This document shows positions 43,190-50,733 of a stretch of DNA of 64,000 nt, one piece after another. The notes under the pieces were generated by a model. It worked only from the letters and a program-made list of their open reading frames with translations. It did not search any database and was not told the origin of the DNA. The position numbers were made by a program, and so were the translations under genes. The first letter of the stretch is position 1. Each line of letters opens with the position of its first letter. Source of the stretch: Amycolatopsis umgeniensis (GTDB lineage Bacteria; Actinomycetota; Actinomycetes; Mycobacteriales; Pseudonocardiaceae); NCBI RefSeq assembly GCF_014205155.1, contig NZ_JACHMX010000001.1, positions 9,161,931 to 9,225,930 on the forward strand, written 5' to 3'.

Positions 43190-44128
43190 TCAGGGCCGGT
43201 CCAAGTTGCGCAGGACTCGCTCGATCGTCGCGGGTTTCGGGCCACCGTCGTCGTGGTCATCGGGCTCGTGGATGCGCACCACGCCGCGGTCGGCGAGGTC
43301 GCTGACGAGGATCCGGACGGCGCCGACCGGGAGAGGCAGCAGTGCGGCGAGCTCCGCGAGTGCCGTGGCGCGCTCGCAGAGCTCGGCGATCCGACGATGC
43401 TCGGGTACCTCGACGCCGCGGCCTCGCCAACCCTCGACGGTGGAGATCAGCGCCTCCAGACGCAGTTCGCTCGAAGGGAGGGTCCGGCCGCCTGTCATCG
43501 CGTACGGCTCGGCGGTCGAGGCGCGGGCGCGCAGGTCCACCAGCCCGGCCTCGACGTCGAACGCCGGCGGGTGGGGATCTGCCTGGTGGGCACGGCGCAC
43601 CAGGTCACGATGGGGCTCGAAGACAGCGCTCAGGCGCTCGATCTGGGTTCTCACCGTCGACGGGCTGATGCCGAGGATTTCGGCGATCTCTTGATCGGTG
43701 AGACCTTCCAGGAAGAACAGCACCCCGACCGCCCGGCGGCGAGGCGGCTGACGAGCAAGCAGTTCCCTCACCGGGCGCAGCACCGACAACTCGTCGAAAG
43801 TCACTTCTTCGGCCAGCAGGGTGATGACGTCGTCGTTGAGCTCGACCTCCGGCACCCGGCGCGCGCGATAGACATCGAACAACTTGTTGACGGCGATCCT
43901 CAGCACGAGCTTGCGGTTGTCCTCCGCTGTCCGTCCGCGCCGCACGGACCAGATGTTCCCCATCGCGAGGTAGGCCTCCTGGACCACGTCGCGCGCCAGG
44001 TACTCGTCGCCGGCGGCGAGGCGGTGGATCGCCGCGTATGTCCCGCTGGACGTCGCCACGTAGAAGGCCTCGAAATTCGCCTCGAACAGTGGCGGTTCCG
44101 GCGCGCGATGGCGGGCCATCGTCCTCAT
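43190..44128 (-). CDS. sigma-70 family factor fused to a DUF742 domain
   Basis: 312-aa protein joining two known parts. Residues about 15-100 are sigma region 2 (AAIHRLAAGDEYLARDVVQEAYLAMGNIWS) and about 125-180 region 4 (RRRAVGVLFFLEGLTDQEIAEILGISPSTVRTQIERL in parts). From about 212 it has a full DUF742 domain: AMTGGRTLPSSELRLEALIS, then IAELCERATALAELAALLPLPVGAVRILVSDLADRG and VVRIHEP. DUF742 proteins normally stand alone in actinobacterial conservons with a histidine kinase, a roadblock protein and a GTPase. The fusion suggests a sigma factor controlled by, or contributing to, such a GTPase system. ATG 44128 fits AAAGGAC better than GTG 44131. Confidence 0.87.
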   Translation of the reverse strand: MRTMARHRAPEPPLFEANFEAFYVATSSGTYAAIHRLAAGDEYLARDVVQEAYLAMGNIWSVRRGRTAEDNRKLVLRIAVNKLFDVYRARRVPEVELNDDVITLLAEEVTFDELSVLRPVRELLARQPPRRRAVGVLFFLEGLTDQEIAEILGISPSTVRTQIERLSAVFEPHRDLVRRAHQADPHPPAFDVEAGLVDLRARASTAEPYAMTGGRTLPSSELRLEALISTVEGWRGRGVEVPEHRRIAELCERATALAELAALLPLPVGAVRILVSDLADRGVVRIHEPDDHDDGGPKPATIERVLRNLDRP

Positions 44129-44194
44129 CACGTCCTTTCGCCACGGCTTCCGGCAATTCCTCGGCCCCGGCGCCCAGCGCTTCGAGCTGTTCGG

Positions 44195-44839
44195 TCACAA
44201 CTCGGCGGTGAGCAGCCGCAGGCCCTGGTCGAAGAGCCCGGCGAAATCCATTCCCGTCAAGTGATCCTGGCCTTCGGCGAGATACGGATAGTCGCCGTGC
44301 CGGATCGCCTGGCGCAGGCCGTCGATCTCGACGGGCAGCTCAGAACCGGGCTGGACGGTCGCCTGCTCCTCGAGAACATGGCCCGTCGTGAAGTGAATGA
44401 TCAGGAGTGCGGTTCTCATCGCCGCCGAGGCTTCGAGACCGGCCTCGCGTAAGGCGCCGTTGAGGGCTTCGGCCAGTCCCAGCGTGTTGGGACCGGTGGC
44501 GTGCGTGCCCGCGTACACCCGCGCTCCGTCGCGATGGGACAAGAGCGCGGCACGCAGACTTTTGGCCAGGGCCCAAACCCGTTCACGCGGCTGGGCCGCC
44601 CCCTCGGCCGCGTCGCGGCAGCCGTTCAGCATCGCCTCGGCCATCGCGGTCAGCAGGTCCCGTTTGGTCGGGAAGTAGCCGTACAACGTGCCCACCTGGA
44701 CTCCGACCGCGGTGGCCAGTTTGCGCATGGTGAGTGCGTCGAGACCCGCTTCGTCGAGCAGGCGGAGCGCGGCGGCCGTGACGTGGGCCCGGTCCGCCGC
44801 CGGTGGCCGTCCTCGGGTGCGGGGCTGATGCGCGGTCAT
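44195..44839 (-). CDS. TetR family regulator (TetR_C-type ligand domain)
   Basis: 214-aa repressor. N-terminal helix-turn-helix: AALRLLDEAGLDALTMRKLATAVGVQVGTLYGYFPTKRDLLTAM in parts, residues about 20-65. The rest is a helical ligand-binding and dimerisation domain like that of tetracycline-repressor-type TetR proteins (REAGLEASAAMRTALLIIHFTTGHVLEEQA). It is divergent from an FAD monooxygenase gene with a palindrome in between, so it most probably represses that enzyme until a drug-like ligand binds. The downstream neighbour on the same strand is the sigma/DUF742 gene, 66 bases away, probably separately transcribed. Confidence 0.92.
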   Translation of the reverse strand: MTAHQPRTRGRPPAADRAHVTAAALRLLDEAGLDALTMRKLATAVGVQVGTLYGYFPTKRDLLTAMAEAMLNGCRDAAEGAAQPRERVWALAKSLRAALLSHRDGARVYAGTHATGPNTLGLAEALNGALREAGLEASAAMRTALLIIHFTTGHVLEEQATVQPGSELPVEIDGLRQAIRHGDYPYLAEGQDHLTGMDFAGLFDQGLRLLTAEL

Positions 44840-44906
44840 GTCCGGGTGAGCCTAGCAACAGGTTTGACGGTTTCGCGCATCGTCTGGATACTGGCGGAAG
44901 ATTAAA

Positions 44907-44919
44907 TGAACGTTGTTCA
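44907..44919. promoter_or_regulatory. TetR-type operator candidate
   Basis: Perfect palindrome TGAAC-GTT-GTTCA, 18 bases before the start codon of the monooxygenase and 67 bases from the TetR start. It is within an AT-richer stretch where promoter elements would lie. TGAAC/GTTCA half-sites are common for TetR repressors; direct recognition by this protein is inference. Confidence 0.6.
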
Positions 44920-44937
44920 GAAATAATGGAGGTCGTC

Positions 44938-46449
44938 ATGGACACCGACGTGGTGATCAGCGGGGCAGGCCCGACAGGTCTGCTGCTGGGTACCGAACTG
45001 GCGCTGGCCGGAGTGCGAGTGCGGATACTCGAGCGACAGAAGAAGCGGCATGACCAGTCCCGCGCTCTCACGTTGCATCCCCGCAGCGTCGAGATTCTCG
45101 ACCTGCGAGGCATCGCCGATCGCTTCCTTGCCTTGGGCCACACTGTCCCGAGCTGGCATTTCGCGGGACTTTCGCGGCGGCTGGACTTCTCCGCCCTGGA
45201 CACCCGGCACGGCTACACGCTGTTTCTTGAGCAGGCCCGCACCGAAAGGCTGCTGGAAGAACGAGCGCGGGAACTCGGCATCGAAATCTCCTACGGGCAC
45301 GAAGTCGTGTCCCTGACCCAGGACGGCGATGGGGTCGACGTCACCGGCGTCGGACCCGATGGGGATTTCGCCCTCCGCGCGGCCTACCTCGTGGGCTGCG
45401 ACGGCGGCCGGAGCCCGGTTCGGGAGTCCGCCGGTATCGGCTTTCCGGGATCGGACGGCACGATGAGCGCGATGCTCGGCGACTTCGCGGTCACCGACAA
45501 GGAGGCGATCGCGGCGGCGGGGCAGGTCTCCCTCCTGATCGTGCCGCTGACAAGCGGGCTGACCCGGTTCGTTCTCACCGATCCGAAGCGGATGCGTGTC
45601 CCCGCGACGGAACCGGTGACCTTCGAGGAGTTCCGCGAGGCACTGGTGGACGTGGCGGGCACGTCCTTCGGGATCGCGGAGCCACACTGGCTTTCGCGCT
45701 TCGGAAACGCCACACGGCTGGCGGAGACCTACCGTGCCGGGCGGGTCTTTCTCGCCGGCGATGCCGCGCACATCCACTTCCCCGCCGCGGGGCAGGGCCT
45801 CAACACCGGGCTCCAGGACGCGATGAACCTGGGCTGGAAACTCGCGGCCGACCTCAACGGCTGGGCGCCACCGGGCCTGCTCGACACCTACCACGGGGAG
45901 CGGTTTCCCGTGGGAGAACTGGTCACCGACAACACGCAGGTCCAGACGCTGCTACTCGAACTCACCCTGGTACCCGACTACCAGCGCCCGGTGACCGCAC
46001 TTCGTGAGCTGCTGGATTCCCTTCTCGAGATCCCCGAGGTCAACACCCGGCTCGCCGGTCTCGTGTCGGCGCTGGCGACGTCCTATCCCTCGCCGGGCGC
46101 CGATCCCCTCGTCGGCACCCGCATGCCCGACCTGTCGCTCGCCTCGGCGGATCGGCGAGTCTCGGAACTGATGCACAGCGGCAAATTCGGCTACGTCGAC
46201 TTCACCGGGGACGGCGCCGCACAAGTCGCCGACGGCTGGGAAGACCGGGTCACCGTGGCGACCGGCGGCGATCGATCCTGGGCCGAAGACGTCAGCGAAG
46301 TCCTCGTGCGTCCGGACGGCCACATCGCGTGGGTCCGCCGCGAGAACGACCCGCCGGACGCCGCGGTCCGAGAGGCCCGGATTTCCGCTTGGGCAGGCAC
46401 TCCCGAGCGGGCGGCGATGAAGGTACGTCCGCGCGAAGCGGCCTTGTAG
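44938..46449 (+). CDS. FAD-dependent aromatic monooxygenase (group A)
   Basis: Flavoprotein hydroxylase of 503 aa. FAD-binding GAGPTG at 9-14 (DVVISGAGPTGLLLGTEL), the DG motif GCDGGRSPVRE, and the GD motif FLAGDAAHIHFPAAGQGLNTGLQDAMNLGWKL in parts near residue 273 are all present. The C-terminal 110 residues form the thioredoxin-like tail of phenol-hydroxylase-type and rifampicin-monooxygenase-type enzymes. It likely hydroxylates or inactivates an aromatic compound or antibiotic using NAD(P)H and O2. ATG 44938 has GGAGGT. Control by the divergent TetR gene is expected. No partner reductase is required for this class. Confidence 0.9.
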   Translation: MDTDVVISGAGPTGLLLGTELALAGVRVRILERQKKRHDQSRALTLHPRSVEILDLRGIADRFLALGHTVPSWHFAGLSRRLDFSALDTRHGYTLFLEQARTERLLEERARELGIEISYGHEVVSLTQDGDGVDVTGVGPDGDFALRAAYLVGCDGGRSPVRESAGIGFPGSDGTMSAMLGDFAVTDKEAIAAAGQVSLLIVPLTSGLTRFVLTDPKRMRVPATEPVTFEEFREALVDVAGTSFGIAEPHWLSRFGNATRLAETYRAGRVFLAGDAAHIHFPAAGQGLNTGLQDAMNLGWKLAADLNGWAPPGLLDTYHGERFPVGELVTDNTQVQTLLLELTLVPDYQRPVTALRELLDSLLEIPEVNTRLAGLVSALATSYPSPGADPLVGTRMPDLSLASADRRVSELMHSGKFGYVDFTGDGAAQVADGWEDRVTVATGGDRSWAEDVSEVLVRPDGHIAWVRRENDPPDAAVREARISAWAGTPERAAMKVRPREAAL

Positions 46450-46741
46450 TCCTTTGGATCGACACGACCGTGCGTCGAAAGCGTGACAGTCGGTCGGCCC
46501 AATCGGACCGAGCCGGACACACGGTTGGTGACCGGTTTCCTCCGAACTTCCTGGAAAGGACGAGAGACGAACGAGCAGCGGAATCTCTTGTCCCTCAAAC
46601 GAGTTCGATCCGCACACGAAGGATCACCTCGCCGTCTCGGTTGGCGAGCGCGGTATGTGGTCGAACTGCTACGAAGTGACCAGGACAAGATCATTCCAAC
46701 GTCGGACGAAGCCCGCTGCGAGCGATGGCACGCTCGACTGC

Positions 46742-47923
46742 ATGATCCACCGGACGTCGGCCGTCGCTGCCGCGCAGAAACCCCGAAGTGGGCGCATTTC
46801 TTCTCTCGATCTCTTACGAGGGGTGGCGATTCTGGGCACCTTCGGGACGAACGTGTTCCTCTTCGCACACCCAGGCGGGCCGGCGGGTTTCTTCCAGGAC
46901 TTCGTCGGCACCGCGAACGGCATGGCGGAGCAAGTCGAAGTCGGCATCCGGTCGCTGACCAACGGCAAGTTCCTCGCTCTGCTCACGATCCTGTTCGGCG
47001 TCGGCCTGGAATTGCAGTACCAGTCCGCCCGGAGACGCGGTGTTTCCTGGCCGGGCAGGTACCCGCTCCGAGCGGGCATCCTCTTCATGGAAGGTGTCGC
47101 GCACTACCTGCTCGTTTTCGAAGGCGACGTGCTCATGGCGTACGGGCTCACTTCGCTGCTCGTCGCGTACCTCGTCGGCCGGAGCGATCGGGTCGTCCGC
47201 AACGTCGTCGTCGCGGTAGGTGGGGTGTACGCCACGCTCATCCTCGCCGCGACCGCGCTGCTCGTGGCCGGGCCCGGCGTTTCCAGTGAGCCGACCCCGG
47301 TCGACCCCGCCACGACGGCCAGTTGGCCCGCGCAGGTCGCCGTCCGTCTCGATGAGTTCCTTGTGTTGCGAGGGGAAATCATCATGATCGTGCCCTCCGC
47401 CGTCGTCCTGTTCCTGCTCGGTTCACGACTGCGGAGGGCCGGTGTCTTCGACGACACGGAGAAAGGCGCGCGACTTCGTGCCCGGCTACTCGTACTCGGC
47501 TTCGCCGTCGGGTTGCCACTGAACGTGCTGACCGGTTTCAGCGGACCGGACTGGCTGCTCGTCGACAGGTACCTGTTGCCACCACTCGTCGCCCTGGGGC
47601 TGCTCGCCCTGGTCACCCATCTTTCGCTCCGGATGCGCGCGGAGCCGGGTGCCGTCCGAAGTGGACTGATCGCGGTCGGGCGGACGGCTCTCTCCTGTTA
47701 CGTTCTCCAGAACGTGCTGGCCGGTGCCCTGTGTTACGGCTGGGGTCTGGGACTCGCCGAGCGTTTCGCGGACGCCCGCCCGTGGTGGATCGTCGGCCTC
47801 TGGGCCTTCGTCGGGCTGCTGAACGTCGCCTTCGCCGTCGTGTGGCTTCGACGCTTCGACCGTGGCCCCCTCGAACTGCTCATGCACCGCCTCTACGCCC
47901 CACGGCGGCAGGCCAAAGCGTGA
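46742..47923 (+). CDS. DUF418 (YeiB-like) membrane protein
   Basis: Polytopic membrane protein of 393 aa. Entry RISSLDLLRGVAILGTFGTN is the conserved start of the YeiB/DUF1624-DUF418 group; VFLFAHPGG, GKFLALLTILFGVGLELQ and RYPLRAGILFMEGVAHYLL follow, and the C-terminal DUF418 part has VGRTALSCYVLQNVLAGALCYGWGLGL and AVVWLRRFDRGPLELLMHRL in parts. About ten helices are visible. Function is not established for the family; related proteins are acyltransferase-like. The ATG at 46742 starts just before the family motif and has only a weak ribosome site. Roughly 290 bases before it hold no gene. Confidence 0.87.
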   Translation: MIHRTSAVAAAQKPRSGRISSLDLLRGVAILGTFGTNVFLFAHPGGPAGFFQDFVGTANGMAEQVEVGIRSLTNGKFLALLTILFGVGLELQYQSARRRGVSWPGRYPLRAGILFMEGVAHYLLVFEGDVLMAYGLTSLLVAYLVGRSDRVVRNVVVAVGGVYATLILAATALLVAGPGVSSEPTPVDPATTASWPAQVAVRLDEFLVLRGEIIMIVPSAVVLFLLGSRLRRAGVFDDTEKGARLRARLLVLGFAVGLPLNVLTGFSGPDWLLVDRYLLPPLVALGLLALVTHLSLRMRAEPGAVRSGLIAVGRTALSCYVLQNVLAGALCYGWGLGLAERFADARPWWIVGLWAFVGLLNVAFAVVWLRRFDRGPLELLMHRLYAPRRQAKA

Positions 47924-47973
47924 AACCGAGCTCACTGGGGCAGCGTTCGCCACCTCTGGGTCGAACACTGCCC

Positions 47974-48582
47974 TCATGGCCGAGTCATCGACCGCCCGTA
48001 CCCGGGGGCCGGAGCCGCGTGGATGCCGGTGCCGTACTCGTACCGCAAGTCGTTGTCCTCGATGAAACGCGCCGCGTTCGGCAGTACCGGGTGCGAACCG
48101 ATCTTGCTCACGGCCATCCGGCGAATGGCTCGGTTGAGCCTGCCGGAGGCGCTGGTGACCGCCGGCCAATTCCACTCATCGGGGTCACCGAGTCGCGGCA
48201 AGGTCGCCGCCCATGCCGCGGCCCGCTTCTCGGTGTTGTGGTTCGTATGACTCCATCGCAGCTCCTGCGCGCCGACAGCCACGGCGTGGTAGAGCTGGAT
48301 GAGCCCCCACCCTTCGCAGCAGTAGCGGAAGGTGGCGTCGGGATGCACTCCCGGGAGGAAATCTATCCGAGTCGGGACGGGACCCGGTCCCGACCCGACG
48401 GCGAACAACGCCAGGCTTCGTCCTGGTCGACCGTCTGGGACCTCTGCGGCGGTGTGGAACTCGCGCAGCTCTCGGTCCAACTCCGAGTCCGACTCGAAGA
48501 CACGGAACAAGCCGAGATCGAACACGGTCTCGAGAACCGAGGACCAATCGTCGTCAACGGCGTAGAAGTCGAGGTTCGGCAC
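47974..48582 (-). CDS. hypothetical protein, 202 aa
   Basis: Soluble protein of unknown function, probably a member of a widespread actinobacterial family judged by its N-terminus (PNLDFYAVDDDWSSVLETVFDLGLFRVFESDSELD in parts). Middle part has GRSLALFAVGSG, ARSLPGVHPDATFRYCCEGWGLIQLY and HTNHNTEKRAAAWA; it is Trp- and His-rich, which fits a ligand-binding fold such as an immunity-like protein. No signal peptide or catalytic motif. Start is GTG 48582 with GTGGGAT upstream. Its left neighbour is the convergent DUF418 gene. Confidence 0.72.
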   Translation of the reverse strand: MPNLDFYAVDDDWSSVLETVFDLGLFRVFESDSELDRELREFHTAAEVPDGRPGRSLALFAVGSGPGPVPTRIDFLPGVHPDATFRYCCEGWGLIQLYHAVAVGAQELRWSHTNHNTEKRAAAWAATLPRLGDPDEWNWPAVTSASGRLNRAIRRMAVSKIGSHPVLPNAARFIEDNDLRYEYGTGIHAAPAPGYGRSMTRP

Positions 48583-48636
48583 GATCCCACTATCGTGGCC
48601 CGCGACGAAGGTCCGCGATGGGGCCCGGGTTTCGCT

Positions 48637-49518
48637 CTAGCAGGAGCGCTCTCCGGGTCGAGTGGCTCCGCCTGCGAGGAACGGGGTCAGGAGACGAAGC
48701 AGTTCTCCTGGCCGGTCCAGCGGAATGATGTGGCCGCAGTCCTGGACGACGTGAGCGGTGAGGTCGTCGGCGATGGGTCGCAACTGTCGTTCCAGCGCGC
48801 GGCCGACCGGATGGGCACCGATCGCCATCGTGGGCATGGTGAGCCTGCCGGCCGCCACGGCCTCGCCGATCTGGCGGGCCGTGGTCGGCATGGCGCGATA
48901 GTAGGAAAAAGCGCAGCGCAGGGCGTCGTGACCGGTGTAGGCGTCGACGAAGGCATCGCGGATTTCGGGTGACACGCCGCGTCCGAGGGTGCCCGTGGTG
49001 AGAAACCAGTCGAGGTACTCCGCCTCGTGTCCGATGAGGACGGTCTCGCCGAGGCCCGGCACGGCGTGGAACCCGAACCACCATGGCGGGCCGCCGGCGA
49101 GGAAGTCCTCGGCACCCGGCAACGAACCCAGCAGCGACTCCATCACCACGAGACGCCGCACCAGATCCGGACGCCGCATGGCGAGCAGGAAGGCGACCGG
49201 GGTGCCTGCGTCGATGGCGACAACCGCCGCGGTGGGTTCAGCGAGGGCGTCGAGGATGCTTTCCGCGTCCGTGGCCAGTGTTTCCGCGTCGAAGCCCGCC
49301 GCGGCCCGGGTGCTGGCGCCGAGTCCGCGCAGATCCGGGGCGATGACCCGGTGGTGCTCGGCCAGCGGGCCGATGATCTCGGTCCAGAGCCGCCAGGTGT
49401 GCGGGAAGCCGTGCAACAACAGAACGGCGGACCCCGTTCCTGCCACGGCCGCGTTGGCCTGGATGCCGTTGACGGTGATCCGCCGTAGCTCGACGTCGGT
49501 CTCGGGTGTGTCGGGCAC
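48637..49518 (-). CDS. alpha/beta hydrolase (epoxide hydrolase / dehalogenase type)
   Basis: 293-aa enzyme of the alpha/beta-hydrolase fold. Oxyanion region LLLHGFPHTWRLW at 34-45; the nucleophile elbow is AIDAGT with Asp103 in place of Ser, as in epoxide hydrolases and haloalkane dehalogenases (where the usual form is GHDWG; here the elbow is changed to A-I-D-A-G). The catalytic His is in DCGHIIPLD near the C-terminus. A cap of helices (about 130-215) is Trp/Phe-rich. Divergent from an HxlR regulator gene with GGTTACC-type repeats between, so its expression probably answers to that regulator. Substrate unknown. Confidence 0.87.
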   Translation of the reverse strand: MPDTPETDVELRRITVNGIQANAAVAGTGSAVLLLHGFPHTWRLWTEIIGPLAEHHRVIAPDLRGLGASTRAAAGFDAETLATDAESILDALAEPTAAVVAIDAGTPVAFLLAMRRPDLVRRLVVMESLLGSLPGAEDFLAGGPPWWFGFHAVPGLGETVLIGHEAEYLDWFLTTGTLGRGVSPEIRDAFVDAYTGHDALRCAFSYYRAMPTTARQIGEAVAAGRLTMPTMAIGAHPVGRALERQLRPIADDLTAHVVQDCGHIIPLDRPGELLRLLTPFLAGGATRPGERSC

Positions 49519-49531
49519 GTCGCCTCCGCTG

Positions 49532-49566
49532 TGGTTACCATTGGTTACCAGAAAACCGTAGGTAAC
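49532..49566. promoter_or_regulatory. HxlR-type operator candidate (GGTTACC repeats)
   Basis: TGGTTACCA occurs twice in direct order, 49532-49540 and 49542-49550, ten bases apart, and the complement-orientation GGTAAC follows at 49561-49566. Each 9-mer is an odd palindrome with TGGT and ACCA arms. The site lies between the hydrolase and HxlR genes where both promoters must be. GTAAC-containing sites of this type are usual for HxlR proteins; binding here is inference. Confidence 0.6.
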
Positions 49567-49616
49567 TTCGACGGTGCCGCCAAGACGGCACTTTTCCCTC
49601 AGGTGGTGAGCTCCAG

Positions 49617-50006
49617 GTGACCTCCCCGGTCCGGGGCGACTTGTTCGACCCCGAGTGCCCGACCCGGCGGCTTCTGGACCGCATCGGCACGAAATGGACG
49701 TCGATGGTGGTCAAGGTCCTCGCGGAGGCGGCCCCGCACGAGGTCCGTTTCGCCGAGTTGCGGCGACGGATTCCGGGCGTTTCCCAGAAAATGCTGTCGG
49801 TGACACTGCACAGCCTGGTCCGCGACGGCCTCGCCGTCCGCCGGGTGGAACCCACCGTGCCACCCCGCGTGCACTATCGGCTCACCGAACTCGGCCTGTC
49901 CCTCGAAGTCCCGCTGGCGGCCCTGCGGATCTGGGCCGAGGAGCACATGGCCCGGATCGACCACGCCAACGCGATCAGCGATGCCGGGTCCGCCGCAGGA
50001 GGATGA
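49617..50006 (+). CDS. HxlR family transcriptional regulator
   Basis: 129-aa winged-helix repressor of the HxlR group. CPTRRLLDRIGTKWTSMVVKVL at 14-35 is the family hallmark with its single Cys (Cys14), which in several members senses electrophiles or oxidants. The DNA-binding part follows: RFAELRRRIPGVSQKMLSVTLHSLVRDGL, then a beta wing PRVHYRLTELG. Start is GTG 49617. It is divergent from the alpha/beta hydrolase gene with candidate operators between, so autoregulation together with control of the hydrolase is likely. Confidence 0.92.
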   Translation: MTSPVRGDLFDPECPTRRLLDRIGTKWTSMVVKVLAEAAPHEVRFAELRRRIPGVSQKMLSVTLHSLVRDGLAVRRVEPTVPPRVHYRLTELGLSLEVPLAALRIWAEEHMARIDHANAISDAGSAAGG

Positions 50007-50034
50007 GACGGCATCGCCCTTCACCCAACCTGTG

Positions 50035-50481
50035 TCAGGCCCGCTTGCGGCTCGCGATCTCGTCAGAGAGTTGCTGAACACGGGCGGGGTCCGCATCCCG
50101 GGCAAGGGCGACGTAGTGGTCCATGACGGCAGGCCGGTAGCGCACGGGCAACGTCTGTCCTGGGGCGAGTCGGGTGAGCTCGGTGATCGTGAGGTCTTCG
50201 TCCGCGATGCCGCGGAACGAGATACCGCCGGCGGTCTCCACGTCGAACATCAGGACCACGCGCGGATTACTGTTGACCTCCCGCCAGTCGACGAGCACGC
50301 CGAGCGCAAGCGCCCCCGTACGCAGTTCCGCATTGCGCTTCCGTGCGTCACCGCTCAGGACCGGGTTCGGGGCGACGCCCGGGAAGCCGGGCCCGACGCC
50401 GAGCGATTCCCGACTCAGGTCGGGCCTGAGCTGCGCCATCAAATCGTTCAGATCGTTGCGCTTCTTCTTCCGACCGAACAC
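50035..50481 (-). CDS. hypothetical protein, 148 aa
   Basis: Not recognised. GTG 50481 has GGAGGGG five bases upstream and is preferred to a longer frame. The N-terminus is basic (FGRKKKRNDLNDLMAQLRPDL); a beta-rich core follows: LGVLVDWREVNSNPRVVLMFDVET, ISFRGIADEDLTITELTRLAPGQTLPVRYRPAV in parts, then a C-terminal helix. The core resembles the strand order of DUF3592-like or actinobacterial surface-adjacent domains but lacks membrane segments. It lies between the HxlR and tripeptidyl-aminopeptidase genes with no evident partner. Confidence 0.68.
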   Translation of the reverse strand: MFGRKKKRNDLNDLMAQLRPDLSRESLGVGPGFPGVAPNPVLSGDARKRNAELRTGALALGVLVDWREVNSNPRVVLMFDVETAGGISFRGIADEDLTITELTRLAPGQTLPVRYRPAVMDHYVALARDADPARVQQLSDEIASRKRA

Positions 50482-50733
50482 GCTGCCCCCTCCACACGCC
50501 GGCACTGGAATCTCGGGCCTGGCGCTTCGCCCTCGCCGCGATCGTACGTCGCGGCCGTTCCCGGCTTCCGCCGCATCGCCTCGTCAGACAAGCCCTAGTC
50601 CTTTTGGCCAATACGAAGGCGGCCCGGAACCATTCTCGCGCTCGATGTGCGCCCGGCCGTCGGTCAACAGAATGGGATTCACTAACAGCTCGTGACCGAC
50701 TACCGGTCGCATCGTTCGGAGGAGGGTTATCAG

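Noticed and set aside
46483..47289. Plus-strand open frame of 268 codons overlapping the DUF418 gene
   Set aside because: Out-of-frame shadow; the membrane-protein frame has the family N-terminus and regular helices.
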